NCBI GenBank assembly: GCA_028823175.1
Contig: JAPKBZ010000002.1
Coordinates: 70,571 to 124,722, forward strand
DNA from: Myxococcota bacterium
GTDB taxonomy: Bacteria; Myxococcota_A; UBA9160; UBA4427
DNA length: 54,152 nucleotides
Direction of reading: 5' to 3'
How positions within the stretch are numbered: the stretch's first letter is position 1; every line of letters begins with the position of its first letter. Below the pieces are notes generated by a model. The model worked only from the letters and a program-made list of their open reading frames with translations, was not told the DNA's origin and searched no databases. Below are positions 17,807-27,158 of the stretch, in pieces. A program made the translations under genes and the position numbers.

Positions 17807-18517
17807 TCAGTTCCCCGGGCCAAGATCATCGAGCAGCCGGGGGCGGACCACGTCGGCCCAGGCCGCGTAGCCCGCGTCGCTCAGGTGCAGACCGTCGAAG
17901 ACGAAGAACTCGCCTCGGGGCTCTCCGTCCCCCCCGAGCAGGGGCGCGGCGACGTCGAGATAGCCGAGTTCCTCGTGCTCGGCGCTCCAGGCCTCCACCT
18001 GGGCGTTGGCCCGGCGCATTTCGGGCCAACGGGCCCAACGCTGGATCGACGGCTTGATCGCGAGAAAGTAGACGGGAAGATCGGGAAAGCGCGCATGTAG
18101 CCCCGCGACGAATTCCCGGTAGTCGGCCAAGACGCGTTCGGCATCCTTTCCCGTGCCTTCGGCAAGATCATTGTCCCCGGCATAGACCACCACTGCCCTG
18201 GGCGCGTGGGGAACGACCACCCGCTCGAGGTTGTGGAGAACATGACTGAACTGGGCGCCTCCGAAGCCCCGGTTCACCACGCGCAGGGGAGCCATATCCC
18301 CGGCCAGACCATCCCAGAAACGGATACTCGAACTCCCCACGAAGACGATCGCCCCGGGCCGCGGGGGCTCGGCCCGATCGGCCTCCTCGAAGGCTACGAT
18401 GGCTTCCTCGAAAAAGGCCGGGTTCGCCGTAGCCGAAGTCTTGTAGCTCTGGAGACCCCACCAGGCGGCACCTGCGGCCAGGCCCAAGATGACTCCGACG
18501 AAAACGATCAGACGCAT
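17807..18517 (-). CDS. SGNH/GDSL-family hydrolase with N-terminal membrane anchor
   Basis: 236 residues starting at ATG 18517. Residues 1-22 are hydrophobic (RLIVFVGVILGLAAGAAWW) and act as signal anchor or signal peptide. SGNH blocks follow: VGSSSIRFW with the Ser nucleophile near 63, Gly in RGFGGAQFS, Asn in YAGDNDLAEG and DGLHLSDAGY with the Asp-His pair. These enzymes remove ester-linked acyl groups from lipids, glycans or peptidoglycan. The open frame extends to 18736 but the extra 73 residues look non-coding and run into the neighbouring divergent gene. Probably periplasmic. Confidence 0.85.
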   Translation of the reverse strand: MRLIVFVGVILGLAAGAAWWGLQSYKTSATANPAFFEEAIVAFEEADRAEPPRPGAIVFVGSSSIRFWDGLAGDMAPLRVVNRGFGGAQFSHVLHNLERVVVPHAPRAVVVYAGDNDLAEGTGKDAERVLADYREFVAGLHARFPDLPVYFLAIKPSIQRWARWPEMRRANAQVEAWSAEHEELGYLDVAAPLLGGDGEPRGEFFVFDGLHLSDAGYAAWADVVRPRLLDDLGPGN

Positions 18518-18680
18518 GATCAAAACCGAACTCCTCTCCGGCTCCTCGCCGGCTCGGGGTGAGCGGAAGGCGAGCCATAGCCAATTCCGGCAATCTGGGC
18601 AAAACCTTGGCCTCTGGGCTTCAAAATGCCAGGAATTCCGCTCCCAATCGCCCGCGACCTGAACTAGGGTAAGCGCCGCA

Positions 18681-19958
18681 ATGATCGACGCCCTGCCCTG
18701 GATATTCCCCACTCTGACCCTGGTCACCCTGGTCACGATTCCGCTCTATGCCGGTCTAAGACGCGGACGTTTCTACTCGATATTCAGCGCGATCGTCCTT
18801 GGGCTCACCGCACTCGGCGCCGGCCTCGTCTACTTTCGCATGGCCGACTACGTACCCGCAGCCGCGCTCCCCTGGCTCCAAGTGGCCTTTGCCCTCGGCA
18901 TGCTTTCCACCGCGGCGCACTACGCCTCCCTGGTCAACGCGCGCATGCGAGGCCGAGCGTTCCGCGGGCTGATCTCGATCCCAGGCCAGGTCTTCCTGGC
19001 CGCGGGTTTTATGAGCACCTTCTGGCTTCTCGCGCTCTTGATCCCTCGGGCCCTGCTCTGGGCTTTCGGGGCCAACACCCTGCTCGGGTGGCTCGCCCCC
19101 CTGGACTTGCTCCCCTACGCGGTGGCCTTCGTGGCGGCGTTCACCTCGCCGCGCCTATCCCCGGAACTCGTTCGCCTGAAGCTGGGCACCGCCCGGCCCG
19201 AGAATTTTTCCCGAGTTCCGATGGAGCGGCATCGACGAAAAAAACCTGAGCCCCTGGCGGAACGCCCCCTGCGCGTGGTGCAGATCGCCGATCCCCACCT
19301 CGGCCCCTGGCAGCCCGTCGCCCGCTTGCAACGGATCGTCGCCGAACTCGTGGCCCGGGAGCCGGATCTCATTCTGCTCACCGGCGATTTCCTCACCATG
19401 GAGAGCAACGCCACGGCGGGGGCTCTCGCCGAGGCCCTCTCCCCGCTGCGCGAGCTTCCCGGGCGCTGTTTTGCGGTCTTCGGCAATCACGACCACGAGG
19501 CCCCCGACGAAGTCAAGGCGGGCCTTTCCGCCAACGGGGTCCGTCTTCTCAATGACGACTCGTGCGCGGCCGAGACCCCCACAGGACCGGTCCAGATCGT
19601 AGGCGCCGACTACGTCTCCAAGGGCCGCGGCGAGCACCTCACCCAGCTCCTCGCCGATCATCCCCGAATAGAGGGACACCGGCGCCTGCTTCTCCTCCAC
19701 GACCCCAGCGCCTTCCACGACCTGCCCGACGACGCGGTGGACCTCGTGCTCTCGGGCCATACCCACGGTGGGCAGATGGGGCTCGTGAGTTTCGGCTTCA
19801 ACTGGACGGTGCTCGCGCACTCGCGCTGGCCCGACCACGGGCATTTCGCCCGGGGAAGCAACCACCTCTACGTCCACCGGGGCACGGGCTTCTACGGCTT
19901 TCCGCTCCGCGTGGGCGTGCCGGGCGAAGCCTCCATGCTCGAACTCAGCTGGGATTGA
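18681..19958 (+). CDS. membrane-bound metallophosphoesterase
   Basis: 425-residue protein. The first 170 residues contain four or five hydrophobic helices. The calcineurin-like phosphoesterase domain starts near 195 with QIADPHLGPW (DxH), continues with LTGDFLTM, FGNHDHE and HDPSAFHDLP, and ends with LSGHTHGGQMG, giving all the dimetal ligands. The layout (N-terminal helices plus this domain) is like YkuE/YaeI-type enzymes, some of which cleave phosphate from lipids such as UDP-diacylglucosamine or cyclic nucleotides. Divergent from the SGNH gene. Confidence 0.88.
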   Translation: MIDALPWIFPTLTLVTLVTIPLYAGLRRGRFYSIFSAIVLGLTALGAGLVYFRMADYVPAAALPWLQVAFALGMLSTAAHYASLVNARMRGRAFRGLISIPGQVFLAAGFMSTFWLLALLIPRALLWAFGANTLLGWLAPLDLLPYAVAFVAAFTSPRLSPELVRLKLGTARPENFSRVPMERHRRKKPEPLAERPLRVVQIADPHLGPWQPVARLQRIVAELVAREPDLILLTGDFLTMESNATAGALAEALSPLRELPGRCFAVFGNHDHEAPDEVKAGLSANGVRLLNDDSCAAETPTGPVQIVGADYVSKGRGEHLTQLLADHPRIEGHRRLLLLHDPSAFHDLPDDAVDLVLSGHTHGGQMGLVSFGFNWTVLAHSRWPDHGHFARGSNHLYVHRGTGFYGFPLRVGVPGEASMLELSWD

Positions 19959-19976
19959 ATCCCAGCGCCGAGCCGG

Positions 19977-22900
19977 CTACCAGGTGTCGATACAGGGCCG
20001 CTTCTTCGAGGTTCGGGCAGGCGGGGCGGGGGACGAACGCAGCCCGCGCATGACCCATGTCCGGGTCTCCTGGGGATCGATGACCCCGTCGATCTCGAAA
20101 TGCGAGGCCATGTTGATCGCCTTCCCGTGCTCGTACATGCGGGCCACCATCTCCTCGTAGAGCACGCGCCGCTCCTCGGGGTCGGTCTTGGCTTCGAGTT
20201 CCTTGCGAAAGCCGAGCTTGACCGCCCCCTCGAGCCCCATGCCGCCGAACTCGCCCGTGGGCCACGAGATCGTAAAGAAGGGCGCGCGAAAGCTGCCCCC
20301 CGCCATGGCCTGGGCGCCGAGCCCGTAGCCCTTGCGGAGGACGACGGTAAAGAAGGGCACGTCAATACTCGCCGCCGTGACGAACATGCGCGCGGCATGG
20401 CGGACGAGCGCGGTCTTCTCGGATTCCGGTCCCACCATGATGCCCGGGGTATCGCAGAGAAAGAGCAGCGGGATGTCAAAGGCATCGCAGAGTTGCATGA
20501 AGCGCGAGGCCTTGTCGGCCCCTTCCCGATCGATGGCGCCGGCCAGATGCGTCGGGTTGTTGGCCACGACGCCCACCGGGCGCCCCTCCATGCGAACCAG
20601 AGCTGTCACCATGCCGAAACCAAATCCTTCGCGGAGTTCGAGCACCGAACCCGTATCGGCCAGGGTCGAGATCACTGCGCGCACGTCGTAGATCCGCAGG
20701 CGGTTCTCGGGGATCAACCCGCGCAGGAGCCGCTGATCGGCGCAGCTCCAATCGGCAAGGTCGCCCTGAAAATAGGAGAGGTATTGCTTGGCCACCTCCA
20801 CCGCCTCTTCCTCGTCCTCCACCGCGATATCCACCACGCCATTGGCCACCTGGACCTCCATGGGGCCCACTTCTTCCGGACGGAAGACGCCCAAGCCACC
20901 GCCTTCGATCATCGCCGGGCCCCCCATGCCGATATTGGAGTTGGCCGTGGCGATCACGACATCGCAGCAACCGAGCAGCGCCGCGTTACCCGCGAAGCAG
21001 CGGCCCGAGTTGATGCCCACCAGGGGCACCCAGCCCGAGAGTTCCGCGAAGAACTGGAAAGCCAGGCAGTCGAGACCCGCCACCCCCATGGCGTCGGTAT
21101 CCCCCGGGCGCCCTCCCCCGCCCTCGCTGAGTAGCACTAGGGGCAGGCGATTCTTCTGAGCCAACTCGAAGACGCGATCCTTCTTGCGATGATTGAATTG
21201 CCCCTGGGTTCCCGCCAACACGGTGTAATCGTAGGAGGCCAAGACGCAGCGCGACTCGGCGTCGGGAAAGAGTTCGCCGTTGATGCTCCCCACCCCGGCC
21301 ACCATGCCGTCGGCGGGGGTATTGCGGATCAGGTCGTCGAGTTCGCGCCTTCTTCGCTGGGCGGCCACCACCAAGGGGGCGTACTCGATGAAGCTGTCGG
21401 GATCGCAGAGGTCCTCGACATTCTCCCGGGCCGTTCGCTGGCCGGTCTTGCGCCGCCGGGCCACCGCCTCCGGGCGCCGGGCATCCGTGGTCAGGGCATG
21501 GCGCTCGATCACCTCGGCCAGGTCCGGACGAATGGCGTCGAGATCCACCGCCGCTTTCTCGGCCACCTCGACGGCCTCGACTTCGCATTCCGCTAGAAAG
21601 ACCAGGGCGTGGCCCTCGGCCACAGTATCCCCCACTCGCACTCCCACCTCGCTCACTTCACCGCTCAACGGGGCCGGGATGACGTGCTCCATCTTCATGG
21701 CTTCCATCACGACCAGGGAGGCGCCGGCCACCACGCGATCCCCCGCGGAGATCTCCACGCTGACCACCGTGCCCTGCACCGGGGCCCGAACCGCGTCACT
21801 GCCCGGCGGCCCCTGGCTCTCGGCCGGAGAGGCGGGCGGGGGTTCGGCGGCCGATAGGGCCGTCGCAGACGAATCGGCGCGGCCGTGTTCGAGGACCGCG
21901 AGGGGATCCGAACTCGCGATCTGCGCGCCGACCTGGCGCGAATTTTCCGGCGCGGCCGGCGATCCAGCGGAAGGGCCCGCGAAATAGAGCCGGGGATGCG
22001 TGCCCGCTCCCTCGCCGACCCACTCGCTGGCGTGGGCCTCGATGAAACCCGTGTGAATGCGATTGGCGAGGACATCCTCGTGGCGCAGCAAGTCCTGGAG
22101 AAAACCGATATTGGTGGCGATGCCCTCGACCCGGAGTTCGCAAAGCGCCCGGTAGGCCCGGGCGAGGGCCTGGTCGTAGGCCGACGACGGGGAATGGACG
22201 ATCACCTTGGCGAGCAGGCCGTCGAAATTCGGATTCGATTTAAAGCCCGCGTGGGCGTGGTGATCGACGCGAATGCCCGGACCCGAGGGCGCTTCGAAGA
22301 CGGTCAGGGTGCCGCTGGCCGGTCGCGGCGAGCCGTCCTTGGCCATCTTCTCCATATTGATTCGCAACTGAACCGCATAGCCCCGAGGCGGCGGCGGGGA
22401 GGCTCCGAAGCCGAGGCTCGACAGACTCTTACCCGCGGCCAACTCCAATTGGAGCACGACGAGATCCACCCCGGTGATTTCTTCGGTGACCGTGTGCTCC
22501 ACTTGCAGTCGAGGGTTGGCCTCGATGAAAGCGAATTTTCCTTCTGCCTCCGGGCGGGCGTCCACCAGGAACTCGAAGGTGCCCAGACCCCGGTAGTCGA
22601 GGCGGCCGGCCATCTCGAGGGCGGCCTCGAGAAGGCGCTCGCGCACGGCCGGATCCAGGGTGGGGCTCGGCGCCACCTCGACGACTTTCTGGTGACGGCG
22701 CTGAAGGCTGCACTCGCGCTCCCAAAAATGCATGACCGCGTCGCCGTCCCCGGCCACCTGCACTTCGATGTGCCGGGCTTCGGGCATCCACTCCTCGGCG
22801 TAGACCTCACCGAGGCCGAAATATCTTTCCGCTTCGGAGCAGCAACTCGCGTAGGCGGCGTCCACATCGTCGCCCGCGCTCACCCGGCGCATGCCGCGCC

Positions 22901-23396
22901 CGCCACCGCCGGAAACGGCCTTGATGAGCATGGCGCGGCCCTCGCCCAGGCCGGCCAGAAAATCACGGACCTCATCGAGGGAGGCCCCGCGGCCCGTCCC
23001 CGCCAGAATCGGAACCCCGCACGCCTCGGCCAGGCTGCGCGCGCGCGCCTTATCGCCGAGCTCGGCGAGGCTCGCGGCAGCGGGCCCCACGAAGACCAGC
23101 CCCGCCGCCTCGCAGCGCCGCGCCAGATCCTCGGACTCGCTCAGGAAGCCGTAGCCCGGATGCAGCGCGTCGCAGCCCGCCGCCACGGCCCGGGCCACGA
23201 TCTGCTCGGCGTCCAAGTAGGCCGCCGCCCCCCGGCCCGAGAGCGCCAGTGATTCGTCGGCGCGAAGCGCGTGCACCGCGCCGGCGTCATCCTCGCTGTG
23301 GATCGCCACGCCGCGCAGCCCGAGGTCGCTCAGCGCGCGCAGAATGCGAACCGCGATCTCTCCCCGGTTGGCCACCAAGACTCTTCTCAACGCCAC
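19977..23396 (-). CDS. single-chain biotin-dependent acyl-CoA carboxylase (BC-BCCP-CT fusion)
   Basis: 1139-residue protein joining all parts of a carboxylase. The biotin carboxylase domain spans about 1-450 (RRVLVANRGEIAVRI at the start, the ATP-grasp glycine loop GGGGRGMRR). The biotinyl domain has EAMKMEH with the biotin Lys near 568. The carboxyltransferase domain spans about 640-1139 (TARENVEDLCDPDSF, GGGGRPGDTD, DTPGIMVG). It makes malonyl-, methylmalonyl- or other carboxylated CoA esters from acyl-CoA, bicarbonate and ATP. Single-chain long-chain acyl-CoA carboxylases with this order are known from actinobacteria and some proteobacteria. I chose GTG 23396, four bases after GGGGAGAGC; the frame opens at 23513 but the extra residues precede the conserved domain start. 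Confidence 0.9.
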   Translation of the reverse strand: MALRRVLVANRGEIAVRILRALSDLGLRGVAIHSEDDAGAVHALRADESLALSGRGAAAYLDAEQIVARAVAAGCDALHPGYGFLSESEDLARRCEAAGLVFVGPAAASLAELGDKARARSLAEACGVPILAGTGRGASLDEVRDFLAGLGEGRAMLIKAVSGGGGRGMRRVSAGDDVDAAYASCCSEAERYFGLGEVYAEEWMPEARHIEVQVAGDGDAVMHFWERECSLQRRHQKVVEVAPSPTLDPAVRERLLEAALEMAGRLDYRGLGTFEFLVDARPEAEGKFAFIEANPRLQVEHTVTEEITGVDLVVLQLELAAGKSLSSLGFGASPPPPRGYAVQLRINMEKMAKDGSPRPASGTLTVFEAPSGPGIRVDHHAHAGFKSNPNFDGLLAKVIVHSPSSAYDQALARAYRALCELRVEGIATNIGFLQDLLRHEDVLANRIHTGFIEAHASEWVGEGAGTHPRLYFAGPSAGSPAAPENSRQVGAQIASSDPLAVLEHGRADSSATALSAAEPPPASPAESQGPPGSDAVRAPVQGTVVSVEISAGDRVVAGASLVVMEAMKMEHVIPAPLSGEVSEVGVRVGDTVAEGHALVFLAECEVEAVEVAEKAAVDLDAIRPDLAEVIERHALTTDARRPEAVARRRKTGQRTARENVEDLCDPDSFIEYAPLVVAAQRRRRELDDLIRNTPADGMVAGVGSINGELFPDAESRCVLASYDYTVLAGTQGQFNHRKKDRVFELAQKNRLPLVLLSEGGGGRPGDTDAMGVAGLDCLAFQFFAELSGWVPLVGINSGRCFAGNAALLGCCDVVIATANSNIGMGGPAMIEGGGLGVFRPEEVGPMEVQVANGVVDIAVEDEEEAVEVAKQYLSYFQGDLADWSCADQRLLRGLIPENRLRIYDVRAVISTLADTGSVLELREGFGFGMVTALVRMEGRPVGVVANNPTHLAGAIDREGADKASRFMQLCDAFDIPLLFLCDTPGIMVGPESEKTALVRHAARMFVTAASIDVPFFTVVLRKGYGLGAQAMAGGSFRAPFFTISWPTGEFGGMGLEGAVKLGFRKELEAKTDPEERRVLYEEMVARMYEHGKAINMASHFEIDGVIDPQETRTWVMRGLRSSPAPPARTSKKRPCIDTW

Positions 23397-23465
23397 GTCG
23401 CTCTCCCCGTCGAAAGACCCCACAACCACGCCCACACTCGCGAAACGAGACCTTAGTCCGATCCC

Positions 23466-23486
23466 GCTCCGGGGGGTAGCCGGAGC
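23466..23486. other. GC-rich hairpin in the carboxylase leader
   Basis: GCTCCGG (23466-23472) and CCGGAGC (23480-23486) form a perfect 7-bp stem with a 7-base loop, 70 bases before the carboxylase start and inside the 223-bp gap after the DUF3604 gene. There is no U-tract, so an intrinsic terminator is unlikely. The rest of the gap shows no gene on either strand. Confidence 0.35.
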
Positions 23487-23619
23487 CAAGCGCGCGAAGC
23501 GGGGCACAAGCAAAGCGAGGGGGGCCTGAGAGCGGTGAACGCGGGATCATCGGGAGCGCCTGGTCCCGGACCCCTTCAAGTCCCGGGGCCAATGCGTAGG
23601 CTGCCCCGGAAAGGGCCAC

Positions 23620-25566
23620 TCAGGGCGTGAACCAGATCGGCGATGTCCAGGCGCGCTCGTGGATGATCGGGCGATGGCTCTCGGAGCAGCAGCCCTCCAG
23701 GGCTTCGGGGATGCTCTCGGGATCTTCGCAGCGTACCCCCGCCGCGTTGCAGGTGTACTGGCTCCAGCGACAGGACGGGTTTTCGATCACCCGGGCATAA
23801 TAGAAGGCCGCCTGGGCGGGGTCGAAATCGGGATCCTCCCAGACCGAGCAGAGTGAGGCGGCCCCTTCTCCCCGAGGCTCGCAGGTGAGGAGATCGACGC
23901 TCGCTCCGTTGTCTCCCCCCGCCACGGTGAGCACCTCTTCTTCGATGGCGCCGCCGACGACCAGAGTCCCCTTGATGATCTGGATTCGCTCGAGAGCGGA
24001 GCCCGCGTCTCGGGCCGTGCCCGGATCGCGCAGGGCCGAGACGAAGAAACGCGGGCCACCGCTGGCCCCTTCGGGCCGAGCCGGGAGGTCTCCGCCCATG
24101 GGCGTACCCCCCGCATAGCCTTGGGCCACGGCGTCGGGGGCGCTGCAAAGATCGCGCGGGTAATCCCAGCCGCCAAAGAAGCGCACCCGGGGCCGGGTGC
24201 CGCTGGTGGCGTAGGCCTCCCGGCGCTGCATCGCGTCAAAGAGCGCCTCGCGAGTGTTCTCCTCGGCCCAGAGGACCGCCAGACCGCCGGGTCCGAACTC
24301 GAGATCGTCGTTGAAGGTATTGACGGGAGCGGGTCCTGAGGAGTCCATGCGGCCGGCCCCCCCGTGCCCGGGGTGCCCCTGCTCGGAGGTCAGACCTGGA
24401 GCGGCGATATGGGTATCCGTGCTGCCGATGATCCCGAAATGAAAGGGATTGGCGCCGAGTTCGTCCTGGATCCGCAATCCCTCACCCAGAGCCCAGCGTA
24501 CGTAATTGTTCGCCGTGGCCTGTTGGGTGTCGACGAGAGGGCTCTGCTTCGATCCGAAGCGGTCGTAGGGGAGCTTTTCAAAGCCGCAATATTCGTCGCC
24601 CTGCCAGACGGGCAGCCGGGAATCACATTCCGAGGAGCCCTTGTGCTGCATGATTTCCACCAGGGGCTCCCAGCGACTGCGGCGCTGGGCCTCGGCGAGT
24701 TGGGTGGGCCCCGGTTCATCCGGGCTGCTGGCGGTCGCGCTCTGGAAGATCAACCCGCCGCTGAGATTCGAGTTGTGCGGGATCGTGAGGGCATCGCAGC
24801 CCTCTATGCCCTCGACGCATTCGGCCTCGAGGCGATCCCAGAGATCCACCGCCGAGGGGGTCTCGATCCAGCTCGCGGGAATCGTCGGCACCTGGGCAGT
24901 GCGGAAGATTACGTTGCGATGGAGGTTCTGCCCCGCGCCCACGCTGGCCGTCCACTCGTAGGCGACGAAACTCGTAAACGAGCAGGCATCGCTCGCGTCG
25001 TTGGCCTCCTCTGCCGCCGCGATCACCTCGGCCCAGGTCTCGGTGGCCTTCTCCCGGCAAAGACTCCCGTCGTCGCCGCACAGGCCCCAGCGTTTTTTGT
25101 CGACCAGGCCGCGAAACCCGAAGGCCATAATGCCGACCCCGGGAATATTGCGATGGGCGAAACAGACTGGATGCCAATACTCCCAGGTGCCGGGAGTCGT
25201 GCAGATCTCCATTTCGCCGAGGAACTCGGCGTGGTCGGTCACCGCGACGAAATCGAGCGGGCGATCGAGGTGAACCTCGCGCAGGGCGTTTCCGTCGCCA
25301 TCGTAGGGCTGGATCCCCATGCGCTCGCCCTGGGCGAAGCGGTAGGCATCGCGCGGCGAGTTCCGGGTGTCCTGGGAATTGGCATCGAAGGACAGGGTCG
25401 TGTGCACGTGGGTATCGCCGAAGAAGGGCTGGCGTAGGGGATCGCTGTTTCGGCAGGCCGGGGCTGGATCGGCCGAGCCTTCTGCCGCCCCCGCCTCCCC
25501 GACCGCGAGGACGCCTGCACCCCACATCACCCATAGAACCACGAAAAATCGGAGACAGCTGGCCAA
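23620..25566 (-). CDS. exported DUF3604 (PHP-superfamily-like) protein
   Basis: 648 residues. I take TTG 25566 as start because GAAGGGAG lies seven bases before it and the translated N-terminus is a clean signal peptide (hydrophobic residues 5-20, then AGAAEG). The longer open frame has a charged non-secretory start. The DUF3604 domain opens with FFGDTHVHTTLSFD (D51, H53, H55) and DFVAVTDHAEFLGE (D111, H112), the PHP-type metal ligands, and ends with YTCNAAG, CSESHRP and TSPIWFTP. Function of the family is undefined; a periplasmic or outer-membrane metal-dependent hydrolase is likely. It follows the 501-residue protein by 40 bp. Confidence 0.88.
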   Translation of the reverse strand: MASCLRFFVVLWVMWGAGVLAVGEAGAAEGSADPAPACRNSDPLRQPFFGDTHVHTTLSFDANSQDTRNSPRDAYRFAQGERMGIQPYDGDGNALREVHLDRPLDFVAVTDHAEFLGEMEICTTPGTWEYWHPVCFAHRNIPGVGIMAFGFRGLVDKKRWGLCGDDGSLCREKATETWAEVIAAAEEANDASDACSFTSFVAYEWTASVGAGQNLHRNVIFRTAQVPTIPASWIETPSAVDLWDRLEAECVEGIEGCDALTIPHNSNLSGGLIFQSATASSPDEPGPTQLAEAQRRSRWEPLVEIMQHKGSSECDSRLPVWQGDEYCGFEKLPYDRFGSKQSPLVDTQQATANNYVRWALGEGLRIQDELGANPFHFGIIGSTDTHIAAPGLTSEQGHPGHGGAGRMDSSGPAPVNTFNDDLEFGPGGLAVLWAEENTREALFDAMQRREAYATSGTRPRVRFFGGWDYPRDLCSAPDAVAQGYAGGTPMGGDLPARPEGASGGPRFFVSALRDPGTARDAGSALERIQIIKGTLVVGGAIEEEVLTVAGGDNGASVDLLTCEPRGEGAASLCSVWEDPDFDPAQAAFYYARVIENPSCRWSQYTCNAAGVRCEDPESIPEALEGCCSESHRPIIHERAWTSPIWFTP

Positions 25567-25606
25567 GTAGAAACTCCCTTCGGATAAGTTCCGAGCAAGA
25601 AATCGC

Positions 25607-27112
25607 CTAGTCGTCGAAAGCCGCGCGCCAGCCCTTGGCCTCGAAAGCCTCCCGGGTCGTGTGTTTCGAGCGCGGCACATAGGGAGCGACGGCGGGCTCC
25701 GCCTCGCCGCTCTCCACCGCATGCCGGAGTTTCGTCAGGGTCTCGCTACGCCGCAGAAGCATCCGGTAGGTGAGCTGGCCGTCGAGATAATCACCCCAGG
25801 CCAGCCACGTCACTCCGTTCTCGGCGGTGGCGTTGGCGGGCCGGTTCTCGGCCGTCGAAACGACGATTGTATAGAAACCCTCGTCGTCCACGGGGATCTC
25901 GTGATCGACCACCGCGGCCTCGCAGATTCCCGCCCAGAAATTGTATGTCGTGAGCGTGAAGCCCCGGATATCCTTGCCCGGCATCCACGTCGGTTCTTCC
26001 GGGGTATGGGGGGACGTGAACATCTTGGCCCGGGTCACGTGAACATCCCCCAGGCGATTCGTATAGGGCGTGACGAGGTAGAGGATGTCATCGCTGGCGA
26101 GAATGTCGTAGGGCAGGCCCCAATTCGACTTGGTGCTGTACTCCTCGGGCCAGCAGAGCCCCCGGTGATCGGGGATCGGCAGGGGCGCAAATTTTGTCGT
26201 CTCCACCGGGGGGTCAACGCCCGGCGGGTGCGGGTCGACTTCATCGTAGAACGCGGTCTGGTTGCCCTCGGCGTCGTAGACCGTGATCGAGGGGAGCATG
26301 ACGCCGGTGTTGTTGGGCGGCATGGCGCCGAGGACGGAATCCGTGGTCCGGTAAATATTGAAGACCGCCGGATTGCGGCCCCCGTTCTTCTTGACGCCGC
26401 AATAGGTGGTGTTCGGCTCGGGGTTCTCAGGCTTGTCGGTGAAGATCAGTTGCACGCTAAAGCGCCTTGCCATGCCCTCGGGCACGGCTTCGCGAAAGGG
26501 GTTCGCGCTTCCGGGGTCGGGCTCGAGGTCCTCGTCCACCAGAGTGGGCAAGTTATTGGTATCGAAATCCGAGGGATGGAAGGCGAAATAGCGCGAATAG
26601 GGGAATTCACCGCTGAACACGACCTTGCCGCCCTCGGGCACCGGAACGAAACCGCGCGGCGCCTTGTCGCCGTGCCAGAAGCGGTTGCTGAAATAATTTG
26701 AGGCCGAGGTATCGAGCAAATAGGGGAAGCGGTTATTCGTCAGAGGGCTGCCGATGCCCGGCCATCCCGGGCAGCGAGACTCGCCGATCAGAGTCCCCAC
26801 CACGTATTCGGGGTCGCCCAGGCGAATTCCGCAATGTTCGGCGATGTAGTCGGAAATGCGCCCTTCAACGCCGGCGAGTTCGGGATCCGTGAGCCGGGGA
26901 AAGATGCCGAGCACCGCGCCTTCGGCGTTGGCCGCATCGGCCATCAGATCATAGAGGAATTGCAGATCGGCCCGGATCTCGTCGGGCGCCACTTCGAGCA
27001 GTTGCCGGACGACATCGGCATGACCGACGAACTCGTTGAAATCCCACTTGATCGTGAGCTCTCCAGCGATCATCTGCTTGAGTCTTTCATCGAACGCTTT
27101 TGCGTCGCTCAT
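25607..27112 (-). CDS. uncharacterised conserved protein, 501 residues
   Basis: I do not recognise a named domain. The start is ATG 27112 (a GTG one codon upstream is also possible), after AGGAG. There is no signal peptide. The middle is rich in aromatic residues and has runs such as SRYFAFHPSDFDTNN, VDEDLEPDPGSANPF and NRFPYLLDTSASNYF. Near the end, FYTIVVSTAENRPANAT and GVTWLAWGDYL resemble hypothetical proteins that I recall from actinobacterial and myxobacterial genomes. It lies 46 bp after a sulfotransferase and 40 bp before an exported DUF3604 protein, so all three are probably one transcript. A cytoplasmic or non-classically exported partner is possible. Confidence 0.75.
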   Translation of the reverse strand: MSDAKAFDERLKQMIAGELTIKWDFNEFVGHADVVRQLLEVAPDEIRADLQFLYDLMADAANAEGAVLGIFPRLTDPELAGVEGRISDYIAEHCGIRLGDPEYVVGTLIGESRCPGWPGIGSPLTNNRFPYLLDTSASNYFSNRFWHGDKAPRGFVPVPEGGKVVFSGEFPYSRYFAFHPSDFDTNNLPTLVDEDLEPDPGSANPFREAVPEGMARRFSVQLIFTDKPENPEPNTTYCGVKKNGGRNPAVFNIYRTTDSVLGAMPPNNTGVMLPSITVYDAEGNQTAFYDEVDPHPPGVDPPVETTKFAPLPIPDHRGLCWPEEYSTKSNWGLPYDILASDDILYLVTPYTNRLGDVHVTRAKMFTSPHTPEEPTWMPGKDIRGFTLTTYNFWAGICEAAVVDHEIPVDDEGFYTIVVSTAENRPANATAENGVTWLAWGDYLDGQLTYRMLLRRSETLTKLRHAVESGEAEPAVAPYVPRSKHTTREAFEAKGWRAAFDD

Positions 27113-27158
27113 CACTGCTCCTGAATACCCGCTGGCCCCGGGTTCCGCTTGACGCGGT

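Noticed and set aside
21885-23252. 455-codon plus-strand open frame
   Set aside because: Antisense to the carboxylase BC domain, whose motifs are unambiguous.
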